NCBI RefSeq assembly: GCF_028561275.1
Contig: NZ_JAQQTF010000006.1
Coordinates: forward strand, 429,065-493,064
Length of the DNA: 64,000 nucleotides
Direction of reading: 5' to 3'
Origin: Aureisphaera galaxeae
Lineage (GTDB): Bacteria > Bacteroidota > Bacteroidia > Flavobacteriales > Flavobacteriaceae
The position numbers and the translations under genes are program-made. Position 1 is the stretch's first letter. Every line of letters starts with the position of its first letter. The notes under the pieces are model-generated. The model saw nothing but the letters and a program-made list of their open reading frames with translations, was not told the origin of the DNA and did no database searches. Of the stretch, positions 16,754 to 25,547 are shown piece after piece.

Positions 16754-17686
16754 CTAACGGCGTATTCTCCACTTCCAAACCAAATCGATACTTATGCTAT
16801 GTTCGTATTCGAAGGTATTGGGAGCATTTAGTTTGACAAAGGTAGGACGATAAACCAAACCTACGTGAAATCTTTCTCCAATTCGATAGTAAGAATTTAA
16901 TGACAGTCCCAAGCTATTACTCGACTTACGAATTTCCTCTTCCATAAAACTTCCTTCTTCTTCAATCTCCCTATGATAGGCCCAATTGTACCTAGAGAAA
17001 TTGGCACCATATCCCACAGAAAAACGATTCAATACATAATTATCTGTTAGGCTTATAAACAAAGCATTATGTGTTTCATATTCCGTATCATAACTAACGG
17101 ACGCCGGGAACGGAACGGGGGCATCTATAATACCTCCTGCAGTGAGATTGATAAATTTATTGTCTTTGTAAAAATATTCTCCCAATACCGAAACCCCAAA
17201 GAAACCAAAACCGGAAGCATCGGGCGCTCCATTAGGTTGAAAATAGAATTGATTTACATGCGGTAATGATACCCCAAGATTCCAGTGCCCTTGTTGTCTA
17301 GAGGACATAATACTCGAATTCTTCCACTCCAGGGATTCATCCAGTTTTACAAAACGTGGATACCCGTATTTAAGGTCAGTGTCATCATCTACAATAAACC
17401 CTAAACCAAGATTGGTTACATTGTAATAGAAGAGGAACGAAAGCCTTGGCTGTAATACAAATTGGCGTTCTAACGAATCATTCTTGGCAGTAACCACCAA
17501 AGAATCGCCAGAACGAGGCACACGTATGGTCTTAGATCGATCTACGGTAAAAACACTATCGTTTACAGTAATTTGAACGGGAGTCTTGGACCGAAAAGTA
17601 ATGGGTGCGGTCCGTCCATTGAATAAAGTAGCACAGGATGAAAAAAGAAAAAGTAGCGAGCAACCTAAAAGGGCACGTATCTTCAT
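16754..17686 (-). CDS. Outer-membrane-type lipoprotein, unknown function
   Basis: 310 residues with lipoprotein signal MKIRALLGCSLLFLFSSC (Cys18). The first 100 residues contain TAPITFRSKTPVQITVNDS, a PEGA-like or carbohydrate-type beta module. The rest alternates hydrophobic and polar residues and ends in VYRPTFVKL then SIDLVWKWRIRR, consistent with an eight- to ten-stranded beta-barrel or beta-sandwich. Lies between EttA (4 nt away) and DUF4442 in a minus-strand operon. No enzyme motif seen. Confidence 0.65.
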   Translation of the reverse strand: MKIRALLGCSLLFLFSSCATLFNGRTAPITFRSKTPVQITVNDSVFTVDRSKTIRVPRSGDSLVVTAKNDSLERQFVLQPRLSFLFYYNVTNLGLGFIVDDDTDLKYGYPRFVKLDESLEWKNSSIMSSRQQGHWNLGVSLPHVNQFYFQPNGAPDASGFGFFGVSVLGEYFYKDNKFINLTAGGIIDAPVPFPASVSYDTEYETHNALFISLTDNYVLNRFSVGYGANFSRYNWAYHREIEEEGSFMEEEIRKSSNSLGLSLNSYYRIGERFHVGLVYRPTFVKLNAPNTFEYEHSISIDLVWKWRIRR

Positions 17687-17689
17687 TCG

Positions 17690-19381
17690 CTATCGAATCA
17701 GCTTCTTGTACTTAATTCGTTTTGGCAACAGATCACCGCCCAATCGTTTCTTCTTGTTTTCTTCATAATCGCTAAAGCCTCCTTCGAAAAAGTACACTTG
17801 GCTATCCCCTTCAAAAGCAAGGATATGTGTACAGATTCGATCCAAGAACCAACGGTCGTGACTAATCACTACCGCACAACCCGCAAAGTTTTCCAAACCT
17901 TCTTCCAAGGCTCTTAGCGTGTTTACGTCCAAATCGTTGGTAGGCTCATCCAGTAGCAATACATTCCCCTCTTCCTTTAGAGTCATGGCTAAATGCAGGC
18001 GGTTGCGCTCTCCTCCCGATAACATAGAAACCTTCTTGTTCTGCTCGCTTCCACTAAAGTTGAAACGGCTTAGATAGGCTCTGGAATTTATCTGTCGACC
18101 TCCCATCATAATCAGTTCCTGACCATCGCTAAAGTTTTCCCAAATCGTTTTATTGGGATCTATATTGGAATGCGACTGATCGACATAAGCCAATTGAGCG
18201 GTCTCCCCTACCTCAAAGGATCCTTTGTCTGGTTCCAATTCATCCATAATCATTTTGAAGATGGTCGTCTTCCCTGCTCCATTGGGACCAATAATTCCTA
18301 CGATTCCTGCTTGTGGAAGATTAAAGTTGAGGTCTTCGTACAGTAATTTTTCCCCAAAGGCTTTAGACACGCCTTTGGCTTCAATCACGTTTGTTCCCAA
18401 ACGAGGGCCGTTCGGGATGTATATTTCAAGCTTTTCGTCCAGTTGTTTCTGGTCTTGGCTCATCAATTTTTCATAGTTCTGTAAACGCGCCTTTTGCTTG
18501 GTCTGGCGTCCTTTAGGGGCCATACGCACCCATTCCAATTCGCGTTCTAAGGTTTTTTGACGTTTACTGGCCTGCTTTTGCTCTTGGGCCAATCGTTTCG
18601 ATTTCTGATCCAACCAAGAAGAGTAATTCCCCTTCCAAGGAATTCCTTCCCCGCGATCCAATTCTAAAATCCATCCAGCCACATTGTCCAAGAAATAACG
18701 GTCGTGCGTCACTGCGATTACCGTCCCTTTGTATTGTGCCAAGTGATGCTCTAACCAGTGCACACTCTCGGCATCCAAGTGGTTGGTAGGCTCGTCCAAT
18801 AGCAGCACATCAGGCTCCTGAAGCAATAATCTGCACAAAGCTACCCGTCTACGCTCTCCACCAGAAAGTACTTTAATTGGCGTATCGGCTTCCGGCGTGC
18901 GCAGGGCATCCATGGCGATTTCCAATTTGGTATCCAATTCCCAAGCATTGGTCGCATCGATCTTATCCTGAAGCTTGGCCTGTTTGTCCATAAGCTCCTG
19001 CATCTTATCGGCATCCTCGTATACTTCGGGCAGACCGAACATATCGTTAATCTTATTGTACTCATCTAGCACATCGACCACTTCCTGAACACCTTCCTTA
19101 ACAATATCGATCACGGTCTTATCCTCGTCCAATTGCGGTTCCTGCTCTAAGTACCCTACGGTATACCCCGGAGAAAAGACAACATCACCTTGGTAGTTCT
19201 TTTCTACCCCAGCAATGATTTTAAGCAAGGTAGATTTACCACTTCCGTTAAGTCCCAGAATACCAATCTTGGCACCATAGAAGAAGCTTAGGTATATATT
19301 TTTAAGTACAGGGGTCTGGGCACTTTGGTAGGTTTTGGAAACCCCAGACATGGAAAAGATGACTTTCTTGTCGTCGGACAT
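17690..19381 (-). CDS. ettA: Energy-dependent translational throttle protein EttA (ABC-F)
   Basis: 563 residues, two ABC cassettes and no membrane helices. Walker A1 GLNGSGKST at 43-51, EttA arm at about 95-140, signature LSGGERRRV at 172-180; Walker A2 GPNGAGKTT near 360 and signature LSGGERNRL near 458; both Walker B motifs end LLLDEPTN. ABC-F proteins bind the ribosomal E site; EttA couples the first peptide bond to cellular energy. The arm length and ERRRV signature match EttA rather than Uup. First large gene of a minus-strand run, after the CAL67264 gene. Confidence 0.93.
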   Translation of the reverse strand: MSDDKKVIFSMSGVSKTYQSAQTPVLKNIYLSFFYGAKIGILGLNGSGKSTLLKIIAGVEKNYQGDVVFSPGYTVGYLEQEPQLDEDKTVIDIVKEGVQEVVDVLDEYNKINDMFGLPEVYEDADKMQELMDKQAKLQDKIDATNAWELDTKLEIAMDALRTPEADTPIKVLSGGERRRVALCRLLLQEPDVLLLDEPTNHLDAESVHWLEHHLAQYKGTVIAVTHDRYFLDNVAGWILELDRGEGIPWKGNYSSWLDQKSKRLAQEQKQASKRQKTLERELEWVRMAPKGRQTKQKARLQNYEKLMSQDQKQLDEKLEIYIPNGPRLGTNVIEAKGVSKAFGEKLLYEDLNFNLPQAGIVGIIGPNGAGKTTIFKMIMDELEPDKGSFEVGETAQLAYVDQSHSNIDPNKTIWENFSDGQELIMMGGRQINSRAYLSRFNFSGSEQNKKVSMLSGGERNRLHLAMTLKEEGNVLLLDEPTNDLDVNTLRALEEGLENFAGCAVVISHDRWFLDRICTHILAFEGDSQVYFFEGGFSDYEENKKKRLGGDLLPKRIKYKKLIR

Positions 19382-19412
19382 AATTTTCTGAAATTAGAAG
19401 GTTAGTGTGTAA

Positions 19413-19592
19413 TTATACGCGGCCTTTTAGGGCATTGAACACCCATGCAACGGCAAAAAAGCCAATTCCTACTGCAGCGAAGCCCCATCCTGCTACATCG
19501 TCATACTTAAAGGCTCCCAAGGCTATTAATGCACAGCCTACAACTATCATAATAAAGGTGGCCCAAGCCAGGACCGTATTTTTGTTCATCAT
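19413..19592 (-). CDS. CAL67264-family small membrane protein
   Basis: 59 residues translated by hand from tandem ATG codons at 19592 and 19589: MMNKNTVLAWATFIMIV then GCALIALGAFKYDDVAGWG and FAAVGIGFFAVAWVFNALKG, ending RV. Two hydrophobic helices joined by a short acidic loop (KYDD). The sequence matches the flavobacterial CAL67264 family, which is commonly found next to ettA, as here (31 nt upstream of it). Role unknown. Only the minus-strand reading gives this conserved peptide. Confidence 0.8.
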   Translation of the reverse strand: MMNKNTVLAWATFIMIVVGCALIALGAFKYDDVAGWGFAAVGIGFFAVAWVFNALKGRV

Positions 19593-19615
19593 GCTCTTTA
19601 CTTTTTATGGCGTTC

Positions 19616-19713
19616 CGTAAAGTAAAACCTCTGGTTTACTTTACGACCGGGCTTTCCGCTGTATCCCTGTAGTAGCTTTGCACTACAGGGGATGCCGCTG
19701 CAATCCCTAACGC
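19616..19713. repeat. Structured intergenic repeat element with two stem-loops
   Basis: First stem CGTAAAGTAAA-ACC (19616-19629) pairs with GGTTTACTTTACG (19633-19645). Second stem CCCTGTAGT (19665-19673) pairs perfectly with ACTACAGGG (19682-19690). The second stem is framed by GGGCTTTCCGCT on the left and GCCGCTGCAATCCCTAACGC on the right, a pattern I recognise as a recurrent flavobacterial intergenic repeat. Function not known to me. Confidence 0.6.
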
Positions 19714-19871
19714 AAATATCGTTAATTAATCCTTTATTTAGGAAGTGAAATACCCTCTCTTTCATATTTTAAGAGAATCACCGTAGGATAAAGGCATCAA
19801 CTTCAACAAAATAGAAGAAAACAATAAACTATTACTAATATTCTATCTTAGGGGCATATTTAACTAACATC

Positions 19872-20375
19872 ATGACCTTACAGAATATCATAGATCAGTA
19901 TGGACAATTCCCTAAATGGATAATTGGCTATTATGTTGTCGTAATCTTATTTTCTCTCTTGGGACTCTTAACCGTTTCCAAAAATAATTTTAAAGCCCCA
20001 ATCTCCTATGGATACACGGCCTTGGTATATTTGGCCACTATTCCGGGAGTGTTTTCCGTGATGCTCGTAGCGTACAACCTATTTTTCTTGAGAGCCAATT
20101 TATTACAGCTAAATATCGCAGTGTATTTTGTTCCTATTATTGGGATGCTGCTATCCCTCATGATCATTCATAGAACCGTACCCATGTCCGAAATTCCGGG
20201 ATTCGATAGACTCTCCGGATTGATTTTGGTCATTACCATGGCCTTTATACTTACCTACATTTTGCAACGTATGTTCTTTGGTGTGCTATTCATAGGAAGC
20301 TTTACCCACCTCATCCTACTGTTTTTGGTCATTCTCGTGCTATTACGACTAGGTTGGAAACGTGTATTTAAATAG
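19872..20375 (+). CDS. Polytopic membrane protein, unknown function
   Basis: 167 residues, not recognised. Hydrophobic segments at about 16-36, 45-68, 77-100, 113-133 and 138-160 suggest four or five transmembrane helices; ends in a basic tail (LGWKRVFK). No catalytic motif. It lies 106 nt upstream of the coiled-coil/ABC/AAA operon on the same strand and could be its first member, but the gap leaves room for a separate promoter. Confidence 0.65.
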   Translation: MTLQNIIDQYGQFPKWIIGYYVVVILFSLLGLLTVSKNNFKAPISYGYTALVYLATIPGVFSVMLVAYNLFFLRANLLQLNIAVYFVPIIGMLLSLMIIHRTVPMSEIPGFDRLSGLILVITMAFILTYILQRMFFGVLFIGSFTHLILLFLVILVLLRLGWKRVFK

Positions 20376-20481
20376 CGCTTTTGTAACATTTCAAGAATTT
20401 CAACACCAAATAGCTATAAAGGCGTATCTTAATCGTCCAATTAAATACCTATTTTTTTAAATTTGTCCAAATACACCAACC

Positions 20482-21156
20482 ATGCTAAAGAATTTAAAGT
20501 CTTTATTCATTGTAGAAGAAGACCAAGAAGAAACTAAGAAACCCACTACCCCCAAAGACAAAGAAGGAAATGAAGCCAGTACTCCGAACGTATCGGAGCC
20601 TGCGCCCCCGACGCGCACTTCCGCTGCTTCAACGACCGGCATTGTAGATCCTAAAATTGTGGAAAAACTGTTGGGAGCCATCGAAAAGAACAACCTCGAA
20701 GGTTTCGACTATTTGGAGTACAAGAAAGCCCTTAAGGCATTGGAAAAGATGCCTATGGATGAGTCTACCAAGTACCGTTCGGCTTTTGCCACAGCCTCTA
20801 CCATGGGAGTAACCTTGGATAAGCTCTTAGAGACCACAAAATTTTATATCGGTGTTCTAGACAAAGAAAGCGAGCAGTTTACCAATGCTTTCAAAAATCA
20901 ATTCGATGATAAGGTATCCGGTCGTGAACGTGAAATCGCACAATTCGAATCGATTATAAAGGAAAAATCGGCTCAGATTAAAGCCTTGACCGAAGAGATT
21001 GCAAAACACCAGACGCAAATTGAAGGCCTAAAAGCCAAAGTGCAAGAAAGCAATGCAAAAATCAATAAGACACAGAACGATTTTAAACAATCGTACGACC
21101 TTCTTAAATCGCAATTTGAGGAGGATATGTTAAAAATGCAGAAATACCTTAAATAA
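20482..21156 (+). CDS. Soluble coiled-coil protein, first gene of the ABC/AAA operon
   Basis: 224 residues, no signal peptide and no membrane segment. Residues about 15-55 are a low-complexity linker rich in Glu, Lys, Thr and Pro. Residues 55-130 form a helical domain (GFDYLEYKKALKALEKMPMD). Residues 130-224 are a long coiled coil (IIKEKSAQIKALTEEIAKHQ, then repeated heptads to the end). Not recognised as a named family. It overlaps the next gene by 1 nt (TAATG), so a complex with that membrane coiled-coil protein is likely. Confidence 0.75.
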   Translation: MLKNLKSLFIVEEDQEETKKPTTPKDKEGNEASTPNVSEPAPPTRTSAASTTGIVDPKIVEKLLGAIEKNNLEGFDYLEYKKALKALEKMPMDESTKYRSAFATASTMGVTLDKLLETTKFYIGVLDKESEQFTNAFKNQFDDKVSGREREIAQFESIIKEKSAQIKALTEEIAKHQTQIEGLKAKVQESNAKINKTQNDFKQSYDLLKSQFEEDMLKMQKYLK

Positions 21157-22169
21157 TGGACAATACATCGTTAAAACCTAAATCGTTTTGGAAAAAGCCG
21201 GAAGGCAAAACCGGAATGCTCTTCATGGGGCTCTTGGGTGCAGGCGGACTCTACGGACTGTACAAAGTACTCCCCTTCCTCATTGAGATTGCGGAGAACA
21301 CACTCTATCTGGGAGTGCTCTTAGCGGTTTTGGGGGCGCTTATCTATATGATATTGGATCCCAAGATGCGGAACCTTATTTTTTACATGTATAAGTCTTT
21401 TATGCGATGGATTACCGGTCTTTTCATTCAAATAGACCCTATAGGAATACTTAAGAGTTATGTAGAAGATCTTAAAGACAATCTCAAAAAGATGAATAAG
21501 CAAATCGCTGTTCTTAAAGGACAGATGAAGCGTTTGCAGCAGATCATCTATGATAACAAAAAAAGCATTAATAGCAACCTAAAGTTGGCGAGCGCTGCCA
21601 AGGAAAAGGACAAGAAGGGAATCATGATCCTTAAGTCCAGAAAAGCGGGACGCTTGCAGGAGTCGAACCTAAAGCTGGATGGACTCTATAAGAAAATGGA
21701 AATCCTGTACCGCGTACTCACCAAGATGTATGAAAACTCTGAGATTCTATTGGAAGACATAGAAGATCAGGTCATGGTAAAGGAACAAGAGCGCAAAGCC
21801 ATTAGAGCGAGTCATTCTGCTATGAAATCGGCCATGAATATCATTGCCGGTAATAACGACAAAAAAGAAATGTTCGACAGGGCCCTTGAGGTCATTGCCG
21901 AAGACGTAAGCATGAAGATTGGTGAAATGGAGCGTTTCATGGACATGTCGACCAACTTTATGGACTCTATCGATCTTCAGAATGGAATTTTTGAAGAAGA
22001 AGGCTTGGAGCTATTGGAAAAATGGGAAAAAGAAGGGGTTTCCTTAATCTTAGGAAACCAGAAGGATCTCTTGGTGCACGATCAGCACAGCGTAGATCTC
22101 GATGCTCCTATTGTAAAAACAAAAAGTCAGAATAACCAATATTCCGACCTATTTAATTTCGAAGACTAA
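21156..22169 (+). CDS. Membrane-anchored coiled-coil protein
   Basis: 337 residues. Two hydrophobic segments near 20-38 and 46-68 are followed by an amphipathic stretch and a long helical region (about 100-290) with coiled-coil heptads such as VEDLKDNLKKMNKQIAVLKG. The C-terminus is loosely structured and ends YSDLFNFED. The organisation, membrane hairpin plus cytosolic helical rod, recalls PspA or TelA-like envelope-stress scaffolds, but no family signature was recognised. Coupled to the previous gene by 1 nt and followed 21 nt later by the SBP-OmpA fusion. Confidence 0.75.
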   Translation: MDNTSLKPKSFWKKPEGKTGMLFMGLLGAGGLYGLYKVLPFLIEIAENTLYLGVLLAVLGALIYMILDPKMRNLIFYMYKSFMRWITGLFIQIDPIGILKSYVEDLKDNLKKMNKQIAVLKGQMKRLQQIIYDNKKSINSNLKLASAAKEKDKKGIMILKSRKAGRLQESNLKLDGLYKKMEILYRVLTKMYENSEILLEDIEDQVMVKEQERKAIRASHSAMKSAMNIIAGNNDKKEMFDRALEVIAEDVSMKIGEMERFMDMSTNFMDSIDLQNGIFEEEGLELLEKWEKEGVSLILGNQKDLLVHDQHSVDLDAPIVKTKSQNNQYSDLFNFED

Positions 22170-22190
22170 AAACCACAACTAAAATACACT

Positions 22191-23732
22191 ATGGCAAGGA
22201 CCAAATTAACACCGTTTGCAAAAATATTAATCGTAGTAGCCATCATTGCTGGGGCGTATTACTTATTAACACAATTAAGAAATCCGGATGTACAAGAGCA
22301 GATAGAAAAAGTAACAGGTAAGGACGGAAAAACTAAGGATGGCTATAAAGACGTCATCAATGTAGGAGTGGTTACCTGGGGAGGATATGCTGGAGGACAG
22401 TATTTCAATGAAGGTTTTGAAGCCAACACCGACTCTCGTTTCTACAAAGACTACGGATTCAAGGTAAACTTTGAAGTGATCGACGACTTCGATGCATCCC
22501 GAGATGCTTTCAAAAATGGATCTATCGACCTAATGTGGGCGACCATCGATGCCTTCCCTACAGAAGTAGAAGGTTTAGACCAATTTCAGCCACAAGTAGT
22601 ATTCCAGGCCGATTGGAGCCGTGGAGGTGACGCCATCGTTGCCGCACGAGGAATTAACAACGTAAGTGACCTGAGAGGAAAGAAAATCGCCGTAGCACCT
22701 ATGACGCCTTCGCATTCCTTTTTGATTTGGCTATTGGAAGCAAGTGACATGACCACACGCGATGTGCAGATTGTGGAAGTACCCAGCGCTATCGACGCGG
22801 CAGATGCTTTTAAAAGTAATACCGTAGATGCAGCTGTAGTTTGGAGTCCAGACGATGCCGACTGTGTAAGTAAAGTAGCCGGTTCTAAGGTTTTGGAAAG
22901 TACCAGAAACGCCACACATATCATCGCCGACGTTTTTGTATCGAAAAAAGAGTTCGTAGAAACGCATAAAGATCAGTTAAGAGACCTGTATGAAGGTTGG
23001 ATGATCGGGGCTTCAGAGTTGAACAGTTCGGATAGCAACAAAAGAAAGGCAGCAAAAATCCTTGCTGAGGGATTGTCTCAACCAGAAGACTTCTGCTACG
23101 ATGCCATTAACAATGTTCGATTGACCACACACGGGGACAACAAAGATTTCTTTGGATTGAATCCAAGTTATAGTGGTGTTACTGGAGAAGACCTTTATAA
23201 CAAAATGAAGGTGAAATACAACAACCTAGGCTATAACACCCAAGGAGCTAAAAGTTGGAGATTACTTTCTACCAAGGACTTGGTTTCAAGAACAAATCTT
23301 TCTGGAGGCAGTCATAGCGCAGAAGCACAGAAGCAGTTTACTGCAGCTGATGAAAGTTTGACCAACAAAGAGTCACTTTCTTCCAAAAAAGTAAGTATCA
23401 GCTTTAGAACTGGAGAATTTCAATTGGACGAAAACTCCAAGCAGTTGATCGATCTACAGTTTACCCCTATTGCTAAGGCCTTCGCCAACGCACGTATTCG
23501 TATTGAAGGAAATACAGACAACGTAGGGAATCGAGGATCTAACATTGCACTATCTAAAAAGAGAGCCCAGTCTGTGGCAGATTACCTAATAAGTCAGCAT
23601 AACATGCCAGTGAATCGCTTCATCATCCTAGGAAATGGACCAGATGAGCCTGTTTCAGGATGTGAAGGCAATCAGAATGAAGAATGCCGCTCTAAAAACC
23701 GTAGGACTGACTTTGAACTGGTAGTAGACTAA
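22191..23732 (+). CDS. Substrate-binding protein fused to OmpA peptidoglycan-binding domain
   Basis: 513 residues. A single N-terminal membrane anchor (about 9-28) is followed by a periplasmic binding domain of the SsuA/TauA/NMT1 type (about 55-350: GVVTWGGYAGG, DLRGKKIAVAPMTPSHSF, AAVVWSPDDAD). Residues about 390-513 are an OmpA-C domain: IEGNTDNVGNRGSN then LSKKRAQSVADYL and NRRTDFELVVD, with two Cys in the loop (SGCEGNQNEEC). The protein would be anchored in the inner membrane and hold peptidoglycan while presenting a ligand to the ABC importer encoded next (1-nt overlap). Ligand unknown. Confidence 0.86.
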   Translation: MARTKLTPFAKILIVVAIIAGAYYLLTQLRNPDVQEQIEKVTGKDGKTKDGYKDVINVGVVTWGGYAGGQYFNEGFEANTDSRFYKDYGFKVNFEVIDDFDASRDAFKNGSIDLMWATIDAFPTEVEGLDQFQPQVVFQADWSRGGDAIVAARGINNVSDLRGKKIAVAPMTPSHSFLIWLLEASDMTTRDVQIVEVPSAIDAADAFKSNTVDAAVVWSPDDADCVSKVAGSKVLESTRNATHIIADVFVSKKEFVETHKDQLRDLYEGWMIGASELNSSDSNKRKAAKILAEGLSQPEDFCYDAINNVRLTTHGDNKDFFGLNPSYSGVTGEDLYNKMKVKYNNLGYNTQGAKSWRLLSTKDLVSRTNLSGGSHSAEAQKQFTAADESLTNKESLSSKKVSISFRTGEFQLDENSKQLIDLQFTPIAKAFANARIRIEGNTDNVGNRGSNIALSKKRAQSVADYLISQHNMPVNRFIILGNGPDEPVSGCEGNQNEECRSKNRRTDFELVVD

Positions 23733-24697
23733 TGAACGTAAAAAAGCTTTTTGAACTTAGAGGAAACCTCCTTCCTAAGGATAAGGTCGTACTTACCGTT
23801 GTAGGAGCGCTTATACTCATTTTCACATGGTTTTTACTAGCAGAAAATCTATCTAAGTCTGTAATTACCCAAGATGAAACCATTGATCTCTCAACGATTT
23901 CGATGGAAGATCGCAGGTATTACGACAATGATTCATTACTCGTAGCCAGTTACGACACACTCGAAACACTGAGCAATGAAGAGTTGGCCTCGTTTGGTCT
24001 TAAGAAAAACAAGGTCTACCCCTTATTACCTTCGCCCGTTAAAGTAATTAAGGCATTTCCCGATCTCAACAAGAACGACGATGTGATCGGGAATACCTTC
24101 TATTCCATCAAGCTTAACTTCTTGGGTTACTTATTGGCGATACTCATCTCCATTCCCATTGGCTTTTTATTGGGGCTTATCCCATTGTTTAGAGGCCTGT
24201 TCAGTCAGATTGTAGATTCGTATCGTTTTATTCCTTTAACCGCTGTGACGGGAATTTTCATCATGTGGTTAGGACTGGGAAGCGAAATGAAGGTTTCCTT
24301 CTTGGCATTCGGTATCATTGTGTATCTCATTCCAGTAGTGGTTCAACGTATAGATGAAGTACAAAACGTTTATCTGAATACCGTATTTACGTTGGGCGCC
24401 ACATCTTGGCAGACCATTAGAACGGTATATATGCCCTATGTCTTTTCAAAAATCATTGATGACATTCGCGTTTTAACTGCCATTTCTTGGACGTACATTA
24501 CCATTGCGGAAATGCTGAACAAAGGTGGTGGAATCGGAGAATTGATTTGGACCGCCAAACGACAAAGTAGAATCGACAAGGCCTTCGCCATACTTATCAT
24601 TATTGTTATTATTGGTATCCTACAAGACCGATTGTTTGTAATGATCGATAAACTATTATTTCCTTTTAAGCACACAAACAAAGGCAACAAGCACTAA
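23732..24697 (+). CDS. ABC transporter permease (SsuC/TauC type)
   Basis: 321 residues. One helix at about 22-42, then an unusual periplasmic insert of about 90 residues (roughly 45-130, acidic, including SMEDRRYYDNDS), then the standard BPD-type core of about five helices with the EAA-like coupling loop TLGATSWQTIRTVYMPYVF. NMT/taurine/sulfonate-type permeases lack so large an insert, which may dock the SBP-OmpA protein. Overlaps the SBP gene by 1 nt and ends 2 nt before the ATPase gene. Confidence 0.87.
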   Translation: MNVKKLFELRGNLLPKDKVVLTVVGALILIFTWFLLAENLSKSVITQDETIDLSTISMEDRRYYDNDSLLVASYDTLETLSNEELASFGLKKNKVYPLLPSPVKVIKAFPDLNKNDDVIGNTFYSIKLNFLGYLLAILISIPIGFLLGLIPLFRGLFSQIVDSYRFIPLTAVTGIFIMWLGLGSEMKVSFLAFGIIVYLIPVVVQRIDEVQNVYLNTVFTLGATSWQTIRTVYMPYVFSKIIDDIRVLTAISWTYITIAEMLNKGGGIGELIWTAKRQSRIDKAFAILIIIVIIGILQDRLFVMIDKLLFPFKHTNKGNKH

Positions 24698-24699
24698 CT

Positions 24700-25509
24700 A
24701 TGGCGATACAATTTAGCGATACAGCATCGGCAAATATCATAGAACTGAGAGGAGTTCACCAATCCTACGACAATGGGAAGGTTAAGATCATTGAAAATTT
24801 GGATCTTTTAATCGAAGACAAGCCCATGCAAGGTCAGTTCACCGTGATTTTGGGAATGTCGGGTTGTGGAAAATCTACGGTACTGCGATATATTGCTGGC
24901 CTCCAAGAACCCACGTCGGGTTCTGTGCTGGTGAAGGGAGAAGCTGTAGGAAAACAAAACAGGGTGAGTATGGTTTTTCAACAATACTCTTCCCTTCCAT
25001 GGATGACCGTTTTGGATAATGTAGGCCTGGGATTGCGTTTTAAAGGAGTTCCAAAGAAAGAACGGGACGAAAAAGCCATGGAAATGATTAAACTTGTTGG
25101 ACTCGAGGGGCATCAGAAAAAATATGCTCAATATCCAGCGCTATCTGGAGGACAATTACAACGTGTGGCTATTGCCAGAAGTTTAATGTCCAATCCGGAA
25201 ATCCTGCTCATGGATGAACCCTTTGGTGCATTAGACGTAAAGACACGATTACAGATGCAGGACTTGTTGATTGGTATTTGGGAAAAGTTTAGCCCTACCA
25301 TCATATTCGTAACCCATGATATTCAAGAAGCCGTGTATTTGGCGGACGATATTTATATCATGAAACATGCGCCCTCGCGCTTTGTAAAACACATTAATGT
25401 AGATTTACCCTTTAATCGAACTCGAGATACCAAACGAATGGCACGTTACGACGAATTGGTTCATGAAGTGGAAGACGCCATGATGCAAATCGATACCGAC
25501 GGACAATAA
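24700..25509 (+). CDS. ABC transporter ATP-binding protein (SsuB/TauB type)
   Basis: 269 residues. Walker A GMSGCGKST, Q-loop VFQQYSSLPW, signature LSGGQLQRV, Walker B ILLMDEPFGALD and H-loop FVTHD are all intact. The sequence SSLPWMTVLDNVGLGL is typical of nitrate/sulfonate/taurine importers. Forms the transporter with the permease and SBP-OmpA protein just upstream. Ends 38 nt before the AAA+ gene. Confidence 0.9.
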   Translation: MAIQFSDTASANIIELRGVHQSYDNGKVKIIENLDLLIEDKPMQGQFTVILGMSGCGKSTVLRYIAGLQEPTSGSVLVKGEAVGKQNRVSMVFQQYSSLPWMTVLDNVGLGLRFKGVPKKERDEKAMEMIKLVGLEGHQKKYAQYPALSGGQLQRVAIARSLMSNPEILLMDEPFGALDVKTRLQMQDLLIGIWEKFSPTIIFVTHDIQEAVYLADDIYIMKHAPSRFVKHINVDLPFNRTRDTKRMARYDELVHEVEDAMMQIDTDGQ

Positions 25510-25547
25510 CAGGGGAAACATACTTCAAAAAAACATAGGGATTAAGA

